Assembly: GCF_015477355.1 (NCBI RefSeq)
Contig: NZ_JADLRJ010000018.1
Location: 62,001 to 126,000 of the forward strand
Reading direction: 5' to 3'
DNA: 64,000 nucleotides
DNA from: Nocardia blacklockiae
GTDB lineage: Bacteria; Actinomycetota; Actinomycetes; Mycobacteriales; Mycobacteriaceae
In this document: positions 55,601 through 63,582 of the stretch, one piece after another
Position numbering within the stretch: position 1 is the first letter of the stretch
How the letters are laid out: the number at the start of each line of letters is the position of its first letter
Position numbers and translations under genes: made by a program
Notes under the pieces: generated by a model
The model's database searches: none
Seen by the model: the letters and a program-made list of their open reading frames with translations, nothing else
What the model was told of the DNA's origin: nothing

Positions 55601-56131
55601 GTCCGCACCACGTTCTCCCGGCTCGCCCCGAAACACCGGGTCGCGGCGTGGGTGCGAGTGCTCGCGCTGGCGGCCACCGAACGCAATCAGAGCTGGCGCG
55701 CGGTCACCATCGGCCGGGGCAAGTTCGGTCGGCCCGCCTGGCGATCCACCCTCGCCGCCCCCAATGCGGCTGCGGCGCAAGCGATCCTGCGCGACCTGGC
55801 CGACCTGCGCGACGCGGGACTGGCCGAGCCGCTGCCGATCACGCCGACCGCCTCCGCGGTGTACGCCGAGCGCCGCTGCCAGGGCGCGAGTCTCGAGGAC
55901 GCCCGGCTCGCCGCCGACCAGGAATTCCTCGGCGGACCCAACGGGCCCAAGGCGTTCGGCGACCACACCGACCGCTACCTGCGCTACGTCTGGGGCCCCG
56001 CGCCGCGCCTCGAACACCTGGAAACCCCGCTGCCCGAACCGGATCCGGCGGGGGAGACCACCCGCTTCGGCGCCCTGGCCCGCCGCCTCTGGAACCCGTT
56101 GCTGGCCACCGAATCCCAGGGACAGCCATGA
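52676..56131 (+). CDS. recC: Exodeoxyribonuclease V subunit gamma (RecC)
   Basis: The 1151 residues carry RecC features: the N-terminal ADTLAGALAALLAEPLDDPFAAEVVAVPAKGVERWLNQRL, HLWLVHPSPGMWAAL, the RVVVLLGLDDDVFPR block and a C-terminal region ending ERRCQGASLEDARLAADQEFLGG. RecC holds the heterotrimer together and recognises Chi-like sequences in E. coli. It is the first gene of the recCBD operon. The stop overlaps recB by 4 nt (ATGA). The ribosome site is GGAGAAAGG. Confidence 0.96.
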   Translation: MALHIHRAERADTLAGALAALLAEPLDDPFAAEVVAVPAKGVERWLNQRLSGVLGAVAGDGVSANIAYPAPAALVAGALAGATGIAADDDPWAPDRAVWALLRVIDAAVGEPWCAVLARHLGAEAAGSSHRSGRRFATAARIAALFDGYATQRPTLVTDWAAGSDTDGCGGALPEDLRWQPELWRRLRAELATPSPAERLATACARLRSEPTVVDLPHRLSLFGVTRLTADQLAVLSALGEGRDVHLWLVHPSPGMWAALARNPATRNGSPAPPAAVTELPEDAARVAHAGVGENGALPAAPARGRDDSALVVAHPLLAGLGRDVRELQLRLAALGEVVDTHHADEGGKRSGTALSELQGAIREDAWPPREVTAADGSVQVHACHGPARQVEVLRDVLLGAFAADPTLEPRDVVVMCPDVENYAPLVRAAFGQAGAETGGRAAHPAHGLRVRLADRSQGAANPVLAVLEGLLGMADGRVTVTQVLDLAAAEPVRLRCGFDDDDIERLREWAAETGARWGIGQRQRQAFGLGDFAQNTLNAAVDRILLGVAAGESSEDWLDLALPLEDVDSGDVDLAGRFAEFTDRLAVCVRDLRGPTPAEPAGSQRPAHEWAQVLVRALDLLTDVTYAQTWQAVQARRELTAALEHAGAVPLRLTDIAALLRSRLAGRGNRANFRTGELTVCTPAPLRSVPHRVVVLLGLDDDVFPRPGGIDGDDVAARAPRVGERDLRSEDRQLLLDAIMAAGERLILLHTGADPVTGAYRPPAIPVAELLDVLRAHVGGLDGVVTRHPLQPFDSRNFDPARPFSFDTVALAGARAAASPARERKAFLPGPLPAAARTDVELAELVSFVEHPVRAFLWQRLGIRVPEEQEEIDERLPIELDGLTKWNMGERMLSARLTGADPAALRAAEWRRGTLPAFGLGAAVLTEVEGTVDRLVRVARPLHEVPSRTIDVAVDLGDGRLLSGTVPDVHDDALVRTTFSRLAPKHRVAAWVRVLALAATERNQSWRAVTIGRGKFGRPAWRSTLAAPNAAAAQAILRDLADLRDAGLAEPLPITPTASAVYAERRCQGASLEDARLAADQEFLGGPNGPKAFGDHTDRYLRYVWGPAPRLEHLETPLPEPDPAGETTRFGALARRLWNPLLATESQGQP

Positions 56132-59100
56132 CCGACGAACTGTTCTCCCTCACCGACCTCGAGCCCACCCCTCGCCGGCGCCCCCGCACCGCCCCCCACC
56201 TGCACGAGGAACCGACCCCCACCGAAACAGCCGACCTGTTCGACCTCCCCACCGCCCCGAACCTTCCGCCCACGCACCCACAGTCCCCCGAATCGACTCC
56301 CGAGTCTCCGGAGAGCGCACCGGACGCCGAGCCTGCTCCCGACTCCGCTGCCCCGGGATCGCAGCAGGCCGAATCGCTCCCTGACTCCATTGCCCCGCGC
56401 GGTCTGGAGCCGGTCCCCGGCGTCGACGCGACGACCGACGACCGCTCAGTGGCGAACGGTGTCGGCATGGGGGAGCGGTTCGAGCTGTGCGGGCCGCTGC
56501 CGCAGGGCACCACGGTGCTCGAGGCGAGTGCGGGGACGGGGAAGACGTACGCGATCGTGGGGCTGGCCGTGCGGTTCGTGGCCGAGGCGGGAGTGGATGT
56601 CTCGCAGCTGCTGCTGGTGACATTCAGCCGGGCGGCGACGCAGGAGTTGCGGGAGCGGACGCGGGACAAGTTCGTGGCGGTGGCGGCGGCGCTGGCCGAT
56701 CCGGCCGCGGCCCGCGAGAGTACGGACGAGGTGGTGCGCCACCTGGCGCAGGCGGAGGCGGCCGAGGTCGCGCGGCGGCGGACCCGGCTGCTGGCGGCGC
56801 TGTCGGACTTCGACTCCGGCACCATCGCCACCACGCACAGCTTCTGCCAGCGGATGCTGGACGAACTCGGGCTGGCCGGGGAACGCGATCCGCGGGTGCG
56901 GCTGGTGGAGACCGTCGACGACCTCGTCGCCACGGTCGCCGACGACCTCTACCTGGCCCGCTACGCCCGCACCGGACCGCCGTTCTCGGTGAAGGAGGCG
57001 CACCAGCTGGCCGCCGCCGCGGTCCAGGACCGGCACGCGCGGCTGGTGCCCGACGAGGAGCTCGGCGACCACCCGGCGGCCGAGCGCGTCGCTTTCGCCG
57101 CGGCCGTGCGCGCGGAAACCGAACGGCGCAAACGTATCTCGGGCCTGCGCGACTTCGACGACCTGCTGGTGCTGCTGCACGAGGTGCTCGCCGACCCGGC
57201 GCACGGCGAGCGCGCCTGCCGCCGCATCCGCGACCGGTACCGGGTCGCGCTGGTCGACGAATTCCAGGACACCGACCCCTTGCAGTGGGACATCCTGCGC
57301 CGCGCCTTCCACGGCCACGCCACGCTCGTACTGGTCGGCGACCCGAAGCAGGCCATCTACGCCTTCCGCGGCGCGGAGGTGCTCAGCTACCTGGACGCGG
57401 TGGCGCACGCCGACTCCCGCCGCGAACTCACCACCAACCGCCGCAGCGACGCCGGACTGCTCGCCGCGCTGGAACACCTGATGGCCGGAGCGGCCCTGGG
57501 ACACAAGGAGATCACCGTCTCCCCGGTGGCCGCGGTCCGCCCGCACACCCGGCTCTCCGGCACGGTCGAACCGCCGGTTCCGTTGCGAGTCCGGTGTTTT
57601 CCGCGCAGCGGCGCGGGGCCCCGCAACGGCGCGGGCTTCCCGGCCGTGGGCCGCCAGCGCACCCGGGTCGCCGAGGACGTGGCCGCCGACATCGCGCGAC
57701 TGCTCGACTCCGGCGCCCACATCGACGAGAAGCCTTTGGGCCCCGGCGATATCGCGGTGCTGGTCCGGACCCGCGCGCAGATCGACGTGGTGCGCGCCGC
57801 CCTCGACAAGGTGGGCGTCGCGTCGGTGCTGGCCGGCGGCGCCAGTGTGTTCGGCACACAGAGCGCCGTCGACTGGCTGTGGCTGCTGCGCGCGCTGGAA
57901 CAACCGCACCGTGCCGACCGGGTGCGGCTCGCCGCGAGCACCCCGCTGCTGGGCCTGTCCGCCGCCGACATCGACAGCGGCGGAGCGGATCTGGTGGGCC
58001 GCGCGAGCACCCAGCTGCGCGAGGCGGCCCGGCTGTTCGGCCGCGCGGGTTTCGCCGCGGTGTTCGAGAAGATCGCCGCCGAAACGGAATTGGCGCCCCG
58101 CCTGCTGGCCGAGGCCGGCGGCGAGCGGCAGCTCACCGACCTGCGCCACCTCGCCCAGCTGCTCGACCGGGTGGCGCTGCGCGAGTCGCTGGGCCTGACC
58201 GCCCTCACCCGCTGGCTGGCCGACCGGGTCCGCGACCCCGCCTCGGGCGCGGTCTCCGACCGCAGCCGCCGCCTGGACCGCGACGCCGCCGCCGTGCAGA
58301 TCGCCACCGTGCACGCCAGCAAGGGCCTCGAATTCCCGGTCGTGTACCTGCCGTTCGCATGGGACAGCGCCAAGAACCCGAACCCGATGACGCTGCTGTT
58401 CCACGACGACGGCGACCGCGTCCTGGACGTCGGCGGACCCGAGGCGCCCGGCTACGGCGACCGCAAGCGCCGCAGCGACGCCGAGGAGGCCGGTGAGGAA
58501 CTGCGGCTGCTGTACGTCGCGCTGACCCGGGCGCAATGTCAGGTCGTCGCCTGGTGGGCGCCCGCCTACGGCACCGCCTTCGCGCCCCTGCACCGGCTGA
58601 TGCTGGGCCGCCTGCCCGGCAGCGCCGAGGTGCCGGGCAAGTGCGAGGTCGCCGCGGACGACGCTGTGCTGGAACAACTCTCGGCCTGGGCCGGATCGGC
58701 GGGCGCGGGCCTGATCGGCATCGAGCCGGTCGCGCGGATCCCGAAGGTCCGGCCGCGCTGGGACCGCGCCGACGCCGAGACCGGCGCGCTGGCCGCCGCC
58801 GTCTTCGACCGCGCCGTGGACCCCGACTGGCGGCGCACCTCGTATTCGGCGCTCACCGCGGGCGCCCACGACGCGCACGTGGTGCCCGAGGAGACACCCG
58901 GCGGCTCCGACGAACCCGAGACACCGGCCGACCTCGCCGTTCCCGACGCCGAATTCGCCACCGCCGCACCGTCGTTGATGAACGACCTGCCCTACGGCGC
59001 GGATTTCGGCACGCTGGTGCACGGCGTCCTGGAACTGGTCGACACCGACGCCCCCGACCTCGCCGCCGAGGTGCGGGCCCGCTGCGCGCACGCCGTCGCC

Positions 59101-59763
59101 GAGCTGATGGCCGACATCGACCCCGACGCGCTCGCCACCGCGCTGCTGGCGGTGCTGCACACGCCCCTCGACACCGGTTCGCTGGCCGCGATCTCGAACC
59201 GCGACCGGCTCAACGAGCTCGACTTCGAACTGCCCCTGGCCGGCGGCGACACCCCGCGGGCCGAGCGGATCACGGTGCGCGCCATCGCCGGACTGCTGCG
59301 CCGGCACCTGCCCGCCGACGATCCCTTCGCCGCCTACGCCGACCAGGTCGAGACCCTGGAGGACACCGTGCTGCGCGGCTACCTCACCGGCAGCATCGAC
59401 GCCGTGCTGCGCGTGCCGGGCCCGCGCTTCGTGGTCGTGGACTACAAGACCAACCGCCTGGGCACCGAGAACCTCACCGTCGCCCACTACACCCGCGACC
59501 GCATGGCCGCGGAGATGACGCGCTCGCACTACCCGTTGCAGGCCATCCTGTATTCCGCTGCCCTGCACCGCTATCTGCGCTGGCGGCTGCCCGGCTACGA
59601 CCCGGCCCGCCACCTCGGCGGCATCCGCTACCTGTTCGTGCGCGGCATGATCGGCCCCGACACCCCGCCCGGCTGCGGCGTCTTCGACTGGGACCCACCC
59701 GCCGCCCTGGTCGAGAACCTGTCCGCCCTGCTCGCGGGCGACCTGTCCGGAGCCGCGCCATGA
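56128..59763 (+). CDS. recB: Exodeoxyribonuclease V subunit beta (RecB)
   Basis: This 1211-residue UvrD-like helicase-nuclease has Walker A EASAGTGKT (132-140), VALVDEFQDTDPLQW (motif II), VGDPKQAIYAFRGAE (motif III), TVHASKGLEFPVVYLPF (motif V), LLYVALTRAQ (motif VI) and the C-terminal nuclease motif RFVVVDYKTN. The first ~113 residues are a Pro/Glu/Ser-rich, probably disordered extension not expected in RecB; the catalytic part starts at MGERFELCGPL. The ATG at 56128 overlaps the recC stop, which supports use of the long form. Confidence 0.97.
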   Translation: MTDELFSLTDLEPTPRRRPRTAPHLHEEPTPTETADLFDLPTAPNLPPTHPQSPESTPESPESAPDAEPAPDSAAPGSQQAESLPDSIAPRGLEPVPGVDATTDDRSVANGVGMGERFELCGPLPQGTTVLEASAGTGKTYAIVGLAVRFVAEAGVDVSQLLLVTFSRAATQELRERTRDKFVAVAAALADPAAARESTDEVVRHLAQAEAAEVARRRTRLLAALSDFDSGTIATTHSFCQRMLDELGLAGERDPRVRLVETVDDLVATVADDLYLARYARTGPPFSVKEAHQLAAAAVQDRHARLVPDEELGDHPAAERVAFAAAVRAETERRKRISGLRDFDDLLVLLHEVLADPAHGERACRRIRDRYRVALVDEFQDTDPLQWDILRRAFHGHATLVLVGDPKQAIYAFRGAEVLSYLDAVAHADSRRELTTNRRSDAGLLAALEHLMAGAALGHKEITVSPVAAVRPHTRLSGTVEPPVPLRVRCFPRSGAGPRNGAGFPAVGRQRTRVAEDVAADIARLLDSGAHIDEKPLGPGDIAVLVRTRAQIDVVRAALDKVGVASVLAGGASVFGTQSAVDWLWLLRALEQPHRADRVRLAASTPLLGLSAADIDSGGADLVGRASTQLREAARLFGRAGFAAVFEKIAAETELAPRLLAEAGGERQLTDLRHLAQLLDRVALRESLGLTALTRWLADRVRDPASGAVSDRSRRLDRDAAAVQIATVHASKGLEFPVVYLPFAWDSAKNPNPMTLLFHDDGDRVLDVGGPEAPGYGDRKRRSDAEEAGEELRLLYVALTRAQCQVVAWWAPAYGTAFAPLHRLMLGRLPGSAEVPGKCEVAADDAVLEQLSAWAGSAGAGLIGIEPVARIPKVRPRWDRADAETGALAAAVFDRAVDPDWRRTSYSALTAGAHDAHVVPEETPGGSDEPETPADLAVPDAEFATAAPSLMNDLPYGADFGTLVHGVLELVDTDAPDLAAEVRARCAHAVAELMADIDPDALATALLAVLHTPLDTGSLAAISNRDRLNELDFELPLAGGDTPRAERITVRAIAGLLRRHLPADDPFAAYADQVETLEDTVLRGYLTGSIDAVLRVPGPRFVVVDYKTNRLGTENLTVAHYTRDRMAAEMTRSHYPLQAILYSAALHRYLRWRLPGYDPARHLGGIRYLFVRGMIGPDTPPGCGVFDWDPPAALVENLSALLAGDLSGAAP

Positions 59764-59894
59764 CCGGAAACTCAGCGTGCCGTGGCGATGTCCGATCCGG
59801 TCGGGCGGTGCCACTGCGCCGGAGCGCGCGGCCGGCCGACCGCACGGAAGTGCCGCAGCCACACCACCACAGCGCGCGGGAGGGCCGCAGGTGA
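59760..59894 (+). CDS. Candidate 44-residue ORF bridging recB and recD
   Basis: This ORF begins with the ATG that overlaps the recB stop (ATGA, 59760-59763) and ends with the TGA that overlaps the recD GTG (GTGA, 59891-59894). It therefore links the two genes without untranslated space. The product begins MTGNSACRGDVRSGRAVPL, is very basic (many Arg/His) and has no recognised domain. It could be a real small protein, or serve only to carry ribosomes from recB to recD across a 127-nt gap. GGGAGGG upstream of recD suggests recD can also initiate on its own. Confidence 0.45.
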   Translation: MTGNSACRGDVRSGRAVPLRRSARPADRTEVPQPHHHSAREGRR

Positions 59895-61768
59895 CCGCGA
59901 TTCAATTGGCGCAGCGAGCCACCGGGCCGCTGCGCACGTTCAATGCCGCCGGTGTGCTGTCGGCCGCCGATGTGCACGTCGCGGTGCGGCTGGGGCGGTT
60001 GGGCCGCGAGGAGTCCGAGGTGGTGCTGCTGGCGGCGGCGCTGGCGGTGCGTGCGGTGCGGTCCGGGTCGGTGTGCCTGGAACTGCGGCGGATGCACGAG
60101 ATCGGTGTCGACGGTGAGGGTTTCGACACCGGCGACCCCGACGCGATCGACCCCGCGACCCTGCCGTGGCCGGACGTGGACACCGTCCTGGCGGCGCTGC
60201 GGGCGAGCCCGTTGGTGCAGGGCAGCCCGGCCGGACCGCTGCGGCCGCTGCGCCTGGTCGAGCACGAGTCCACCGGTCCGCTGCTGTACCTGGACCGCTA
60301 CTACCGGCAGGAGCAGATCATCCGCCGCGCGCTGACCGAGCGCGCGGCCGGGCACCCGATGATCGACCCGGAAACCGTTCGGCGGCAACTGGATCGGCTG
60401 TTCCCCGACACCGGCGGCCCTGGCGACCCGCCGGACCGCCAGCGCGTCGCGGCCGCACTGGCCGCCACCCACTGGACGGCGGTGGTGGCGGGCGGGCCGG
60501 GCACCGGCAAGACCCACACCATCGCCCGCATCCTGGCCCTGCTCGTCGCCCACCAGCAGGCGATCCCGGGCGCGCCCGCGCTGCGCATCGCGCTGGCCGC
60601 CCCGACCGGCAAAGCCGCCGCGCGCCTGCAGGAATCGGTGCGCGAGCAAGCGGGCGACCTCGAACTGCCCGAACTCACCGCCGCCACTCTCCATCGCCTG
60701 CTGGGTTGGCAGCGCGGCGGCGCGACCCGTTTCCGCCACCACGAGTTCAACCGGCTCCCGTACGACATCATCGTCGTCGACGAGACCTCCATGGTGTCGC
60801 TGACCATGATGAGCCGCCTGCTGCCCGCCGTGCGCCCCGACGCCCGGCTGGTCCTGGTCGGCGACCCGGACCAGCTCGCCTCCGTGGACGCGGGCGCGGT
60901 GCTGGCCGATCTGGTCGCCGGTCCCGTCGCGGCGGAGCCGAACCCGGTGCTCGAACAGATCCTCGGCGGCGCGGGCGCCGGCCACCCCGACGCGCTCACC
61001 GCCCGCGAACGAGAACGATTGCGCGGCGGCATAGTTCGCCTCACCCGCGGCCGCCGCTTCGGCGGGCGCATCGCCGATCTCGCGGTCGCGGTGCGCGCGG
61101 GCGACGCGGAGGCCGCGCTGGCGCTGCTGGCCGACGGCGGCGACGAACTGTCGCTGCAGGACCCCGACGACACCGCCGACGTGCGCGCCGACGTCGAACG
61201 TACGGCCCGGGACTCGACCGCCGCGGCCGAACTCGGCGACGCCGCGGCCGCCCTGGCGGCCATGGAATCGCATCGCCTGCTGTGCGCGCACCGGCAGGGC
61301 CGCTTCGGCGTGGAACGCTGGGACCGGCTGGCCGGCGGCTGGGTCGCGGCCGCGGGCATCGGCACCGAACCCGGTGCCGGGCACTGGTTTCCGGGCCAGC
61401 CGCTGCTGGTCACCGCCAACGATCACGAGGCCCGCATCTACAACGGCGACACCGGCGTCATCGTGCGCGCCGCCGACGGGTCGCTGCGCGCGGCGCTGCA
61501 GCGCGGCGCCGAACCGTATCTGGTGCACCCCACCCAGTTCCCCGGCGTCACCACCGTCTACGCCATGACCATCCACCGCAGCCAGGGCAGCCAGTACGGC
61601 ACGGTCTCGGTGGTGCTGCCCGGCACCGAATCGACCCTGCTCACCCGCGAACTGCTCTACACCGCCATCACCCGCGCGCGCCGACACGTCCGCATCCTCG
61701 GCACCGAGGAGGCCATCCGGGCGGGCATCGCGCGCCGGGTGCTGCGCGCCAGCGGACTGCGAGCGTGA
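59891..61768 (+). CDS. recD: Exodeoxyribonuclease V subunit alpha (RecD)
   Basis: This 625-residue superfamily 1B 5'-3' helicase has Walker A GGPGTGKT (201-208), IIVVDETSMVSLTMM (motif II), LVLVGDPDQLASVDAGAVLADL (motif III) and TIHRSQGSQYGTVSVVLP with LYTAITRARRHV (motifs V-VI). It has the N-terminal domain (about 1-130) typical of RecD in RecBCD. GTG at 59891 has GGGAGGG 8 nt upstream. It is the third gene of the operon and is separated from recB by the 44-codon ORF. Confidence 0.96.
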   Translation: MTAIQLAQRATGPLRTFNAAGVLSAADVHVAVRLGRLGREESEVVLLAAALAVRAVRSGSVCLELRRMHEIGVDGEGFDTGDPDAIDPATLPWPDVDTVLAALRASPLVQGSPAGPLRPLRLVEHESTGPLLYLDRYYRQEQIIRRALTERAAGHPMIDPETVRRQLDRLFPDTGGPGDPPDRQRVAAALAATHWTAVVAGGPGTGKTHTIARILALLVAHQQAIPGAPALRIALAAPTGKAAARLQESVREQAGDLELPELTAATLHRLLGWQRGGATRFRHHEFNRLPYDIIVVDETSMVSLTMMSRLLPAVRPDARLVLVGDPDQLASVDAGAVLADLVAGPVAAEPNPVLEQILGGAGAGHPDALTARERERLRGGIVRLTRGRRFGGRIADLAVAVRAGDAEAALALLADGGDELSLQDPDDTADVRADVERTARDSTAAAELGDAAAALAAMESHRLLCAHRQGRFGVERWDRLAGGWVAAAGIGTEPGAGHWFPGQPLLVTANDHEARIYNGDTGVIVRAADGSLRAALQRGAEPYLVHPTQFPGVTTVYAMTIHRSQGSQYGTVSVVLPGTESTLLTRELLYTAITRARRHVRILGTEEAIRAGIARRVLRASGLRA

Positions 61769-61868
61769 CCGTATTTCCGGCCGCGAGAGGATTCGGAATC
61801 TGGCGCGCGGTGGTTAGGCTGGAACCCGACCCGGGTGAGGGGTCCTGTCCGACGAAGGATGCGCAGCC

Positions 61869-63374
61869 ATGACCGGTACTCCTGAGCACGTGGGAGTGCT
61901 CATCGTCGGCGCCGGGCTGTCCGGGATCGGTGCGGCGGCGCACCTGCGGCGCGCCTTCCCGCGGCGCGACTACGCGATCCTCGAGGCCCGCGAGACCCTC
62001 GGCGGCACCTGGGACCTGTTCCGCTACCCGGGGATTCGCTCGGATTCGGACATGTTCACCCTCGGGTACCGGTTCCGGCCCTGGGTGGGGGACAAGGCCA
62101 TCGCCGACGGCGCGTCGATCCTGTCCTACCTGCGCGACACCGCCGCGGAATACGGGGTGGATAGCCACATCCGGTACGGCCACCGGGTGCTGCGCGCGGA
62201 CTGGTCGTCGGCCGACCAGCGCTGGACGGTCACCGTCGGGCGCTCGGATCCCGGCGACACCGTCACCCTCACCGCCGACTTCCTGTTCTGCTGCTCGGGC
62301 TACTACCGCTACGACCGCGGCTACCTGCCGGACCTGCCGGGCCTCGACCGCTTCGGCGGCACGGTGGTGCATCCGCAGCACTGGCCCGAGGACCTCGCGG
62401 TCGACGGGAAGCGCGTGGTGATCATCGGATCCGGCGCGACCGCGGTGACGCTCGGCCCGGCGCTGGCCGATCTCGGCGCGCACGTGACGCAGTTGCAGCG
62501 CTCACCCAGCTACATCCTGTCCGTCCCGGCGCGCGACGACTTCGCCGGCCGGGCCCGCCGGCTGCTGCCGCCGCGGGCCGTCTACGCCGTCGCCCGCGCC
62601 AAGAACATCGCGATGAGCACCGCCATCTACCAACTGTCGCAACGTTATCCGGACCGCATGCGGGCCTGGATCCGCGACCTGCAACGCCGCCGGCTCCCCG
62701 ACGGCTACGACCTCGACACCCACCTCACCCCGCGCTACGACCCGTGGGACCAGCGCCTGTGCCTGGTGCCCGACGGCGACCTGTTCCGCGCCATCCGCAA
62801 GGGCCGGGTGGAACTGGTCACCGACCGCATCGAGGAATTCACCGCCACGGGCGTGCGCCTGGCGTCGGGCACCGTGCTGGACGCCGACGTCGTCGTCACC
62901 GCGACGGGCCTGGATCTGCTGATCTTCGGCGGCATCGAACTGAGCGTCGACGGCAAGCCGGTGGACGTCCCGAATGCCATGGCGTACAAGGCGATGATGC
63001 TGTCGGACGTGCCGAACTTCGCCTACGTCATCGGCTACACCAACGCCTCCTGGACGCTGAAGGCGGACCTGGTGTGCCAGTATGTCGTTCGCCTGCTGCG
63101 GTATCTGGACGCGCACGGCTACGCCAGCGCCACCCCGGTGCGGGACCCGGCCGTGGGCACCGCGCCGTTCCTGCCGAACTTCAGCTCCGGCTACGTGTTG
63201 CGCGCCGCCGACCGCCTGCCCGTCGCCGGTGACCGCCGGCCGTGGCGGCTGTCGATGAACTACCTGCGCGACATCCCCGCGTTCCGCTTCGGCAGAATCG
63301 CCGACGGGACACTGACATTCGCGCGCCGCCACGCGGCCGCGCCGCCGCTGACCCGCGCCGCCGGCGACCGATAG
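61869..63374 (+). CDS. EthA-like Baeyer-Villiger monooxygenase
   Basis: This 501-residue FAD/NADPH enzyme converts ketones to esters with O2. It has an N-terminal FAD motif VGAGLSGIG (13-21), the BVMO fingerprint F162-G-G-T-V-V-H168-P-Q-H-W172, and a second dinucleotide motif VVIIGSGATAV (183-193). The stretches GGTWDLFRYPGIRSDSDM, LCLVPDGDLFRAIR and GYTNASWTLKADLV are near-identical to M. tuberculosis EthA, which activates ethionamide-type drugs. No EthR-like regulator is adjacent. ATG at 61869 has GAAGGA upstream. About 100 nt separate it from recD. Confidence 0.93.
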   Translation: MTGTPEHVGVLIVGAGLSGIGAAAHLRRAFPRRDYAILEARETLGGTWDLFRYPGIRSDSDMFTLGYRFRPWVGDKAIADGASILSYLRDTAAEYGVDSHIRYGHRVLRADWSSADQRWTVTVGRSDPGDTVTLTADFLFCCSGYYRYDRGYLPDLPGLDRFGGTVVHPQHWPEDLAVDGKRVVIIGSGATAVTLGPALADLGAHVTQLQRSPSYILSVPARDDFAGRARRLLPPRAVYAVARAKNIAMSTAIYQLSQRYPDRMRAWIRDLQRRRLPDGYDLDTHLTPRYDPWDQRLCLVPDGDLFRAIRKGRVELVTDRIEEFTATGVRLASGTVLDADVVVTATGLDLLIFGGIELSVDGKPVDVPNAMAYKAMMLSDVPNFAYVIGYTNASWTLKADLVCQYVVRLLRYLDAHGYASATPVRDPAVGTAPFLPNFSSGYVLRAADRLPVAGDRRPWRLSMNYLRDIPAFRFGRIADGTLTFARRHAAAPPLTRAAGDR

Positions 63375-63582
63375 CGCCTCGGCATCGCCCGCGCCGCCGC
63401 GCGGTCCGGCGTGAGTTGCGAAGGGCCGCTGCGCAATCGAGAGAGAATTCGTCACACTGCTGCTAATCTGGAGCGGCCGTCCGGTTCTTCCGGTTGGTAA
63501 CGCATAGTTGGTAAGCACAGCTTCGCACGGTCGTCTCCGTGCGGAGGGCGTTGTGCTGCAATGGTTGTGAGGTGAACACTTG

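Noticed and set aside
52295-56017. A 1,240-codon open frame antisense to recC
   Set aside because: Low-complexity shadow frame caused by GC-rich third positions. RecC on the other strand accounts for the conservation.
56446-59862. A very long open frame (about 1,100 codons) antisense to recB
   Set aside because: It mirrors the recB codons in a high-GC gene, encodes a repetitive Gly/Arg/Val/Gln-rich product without domains and has no ribosome site. The recB frame is fully supported by helicase and nuclease motifs.
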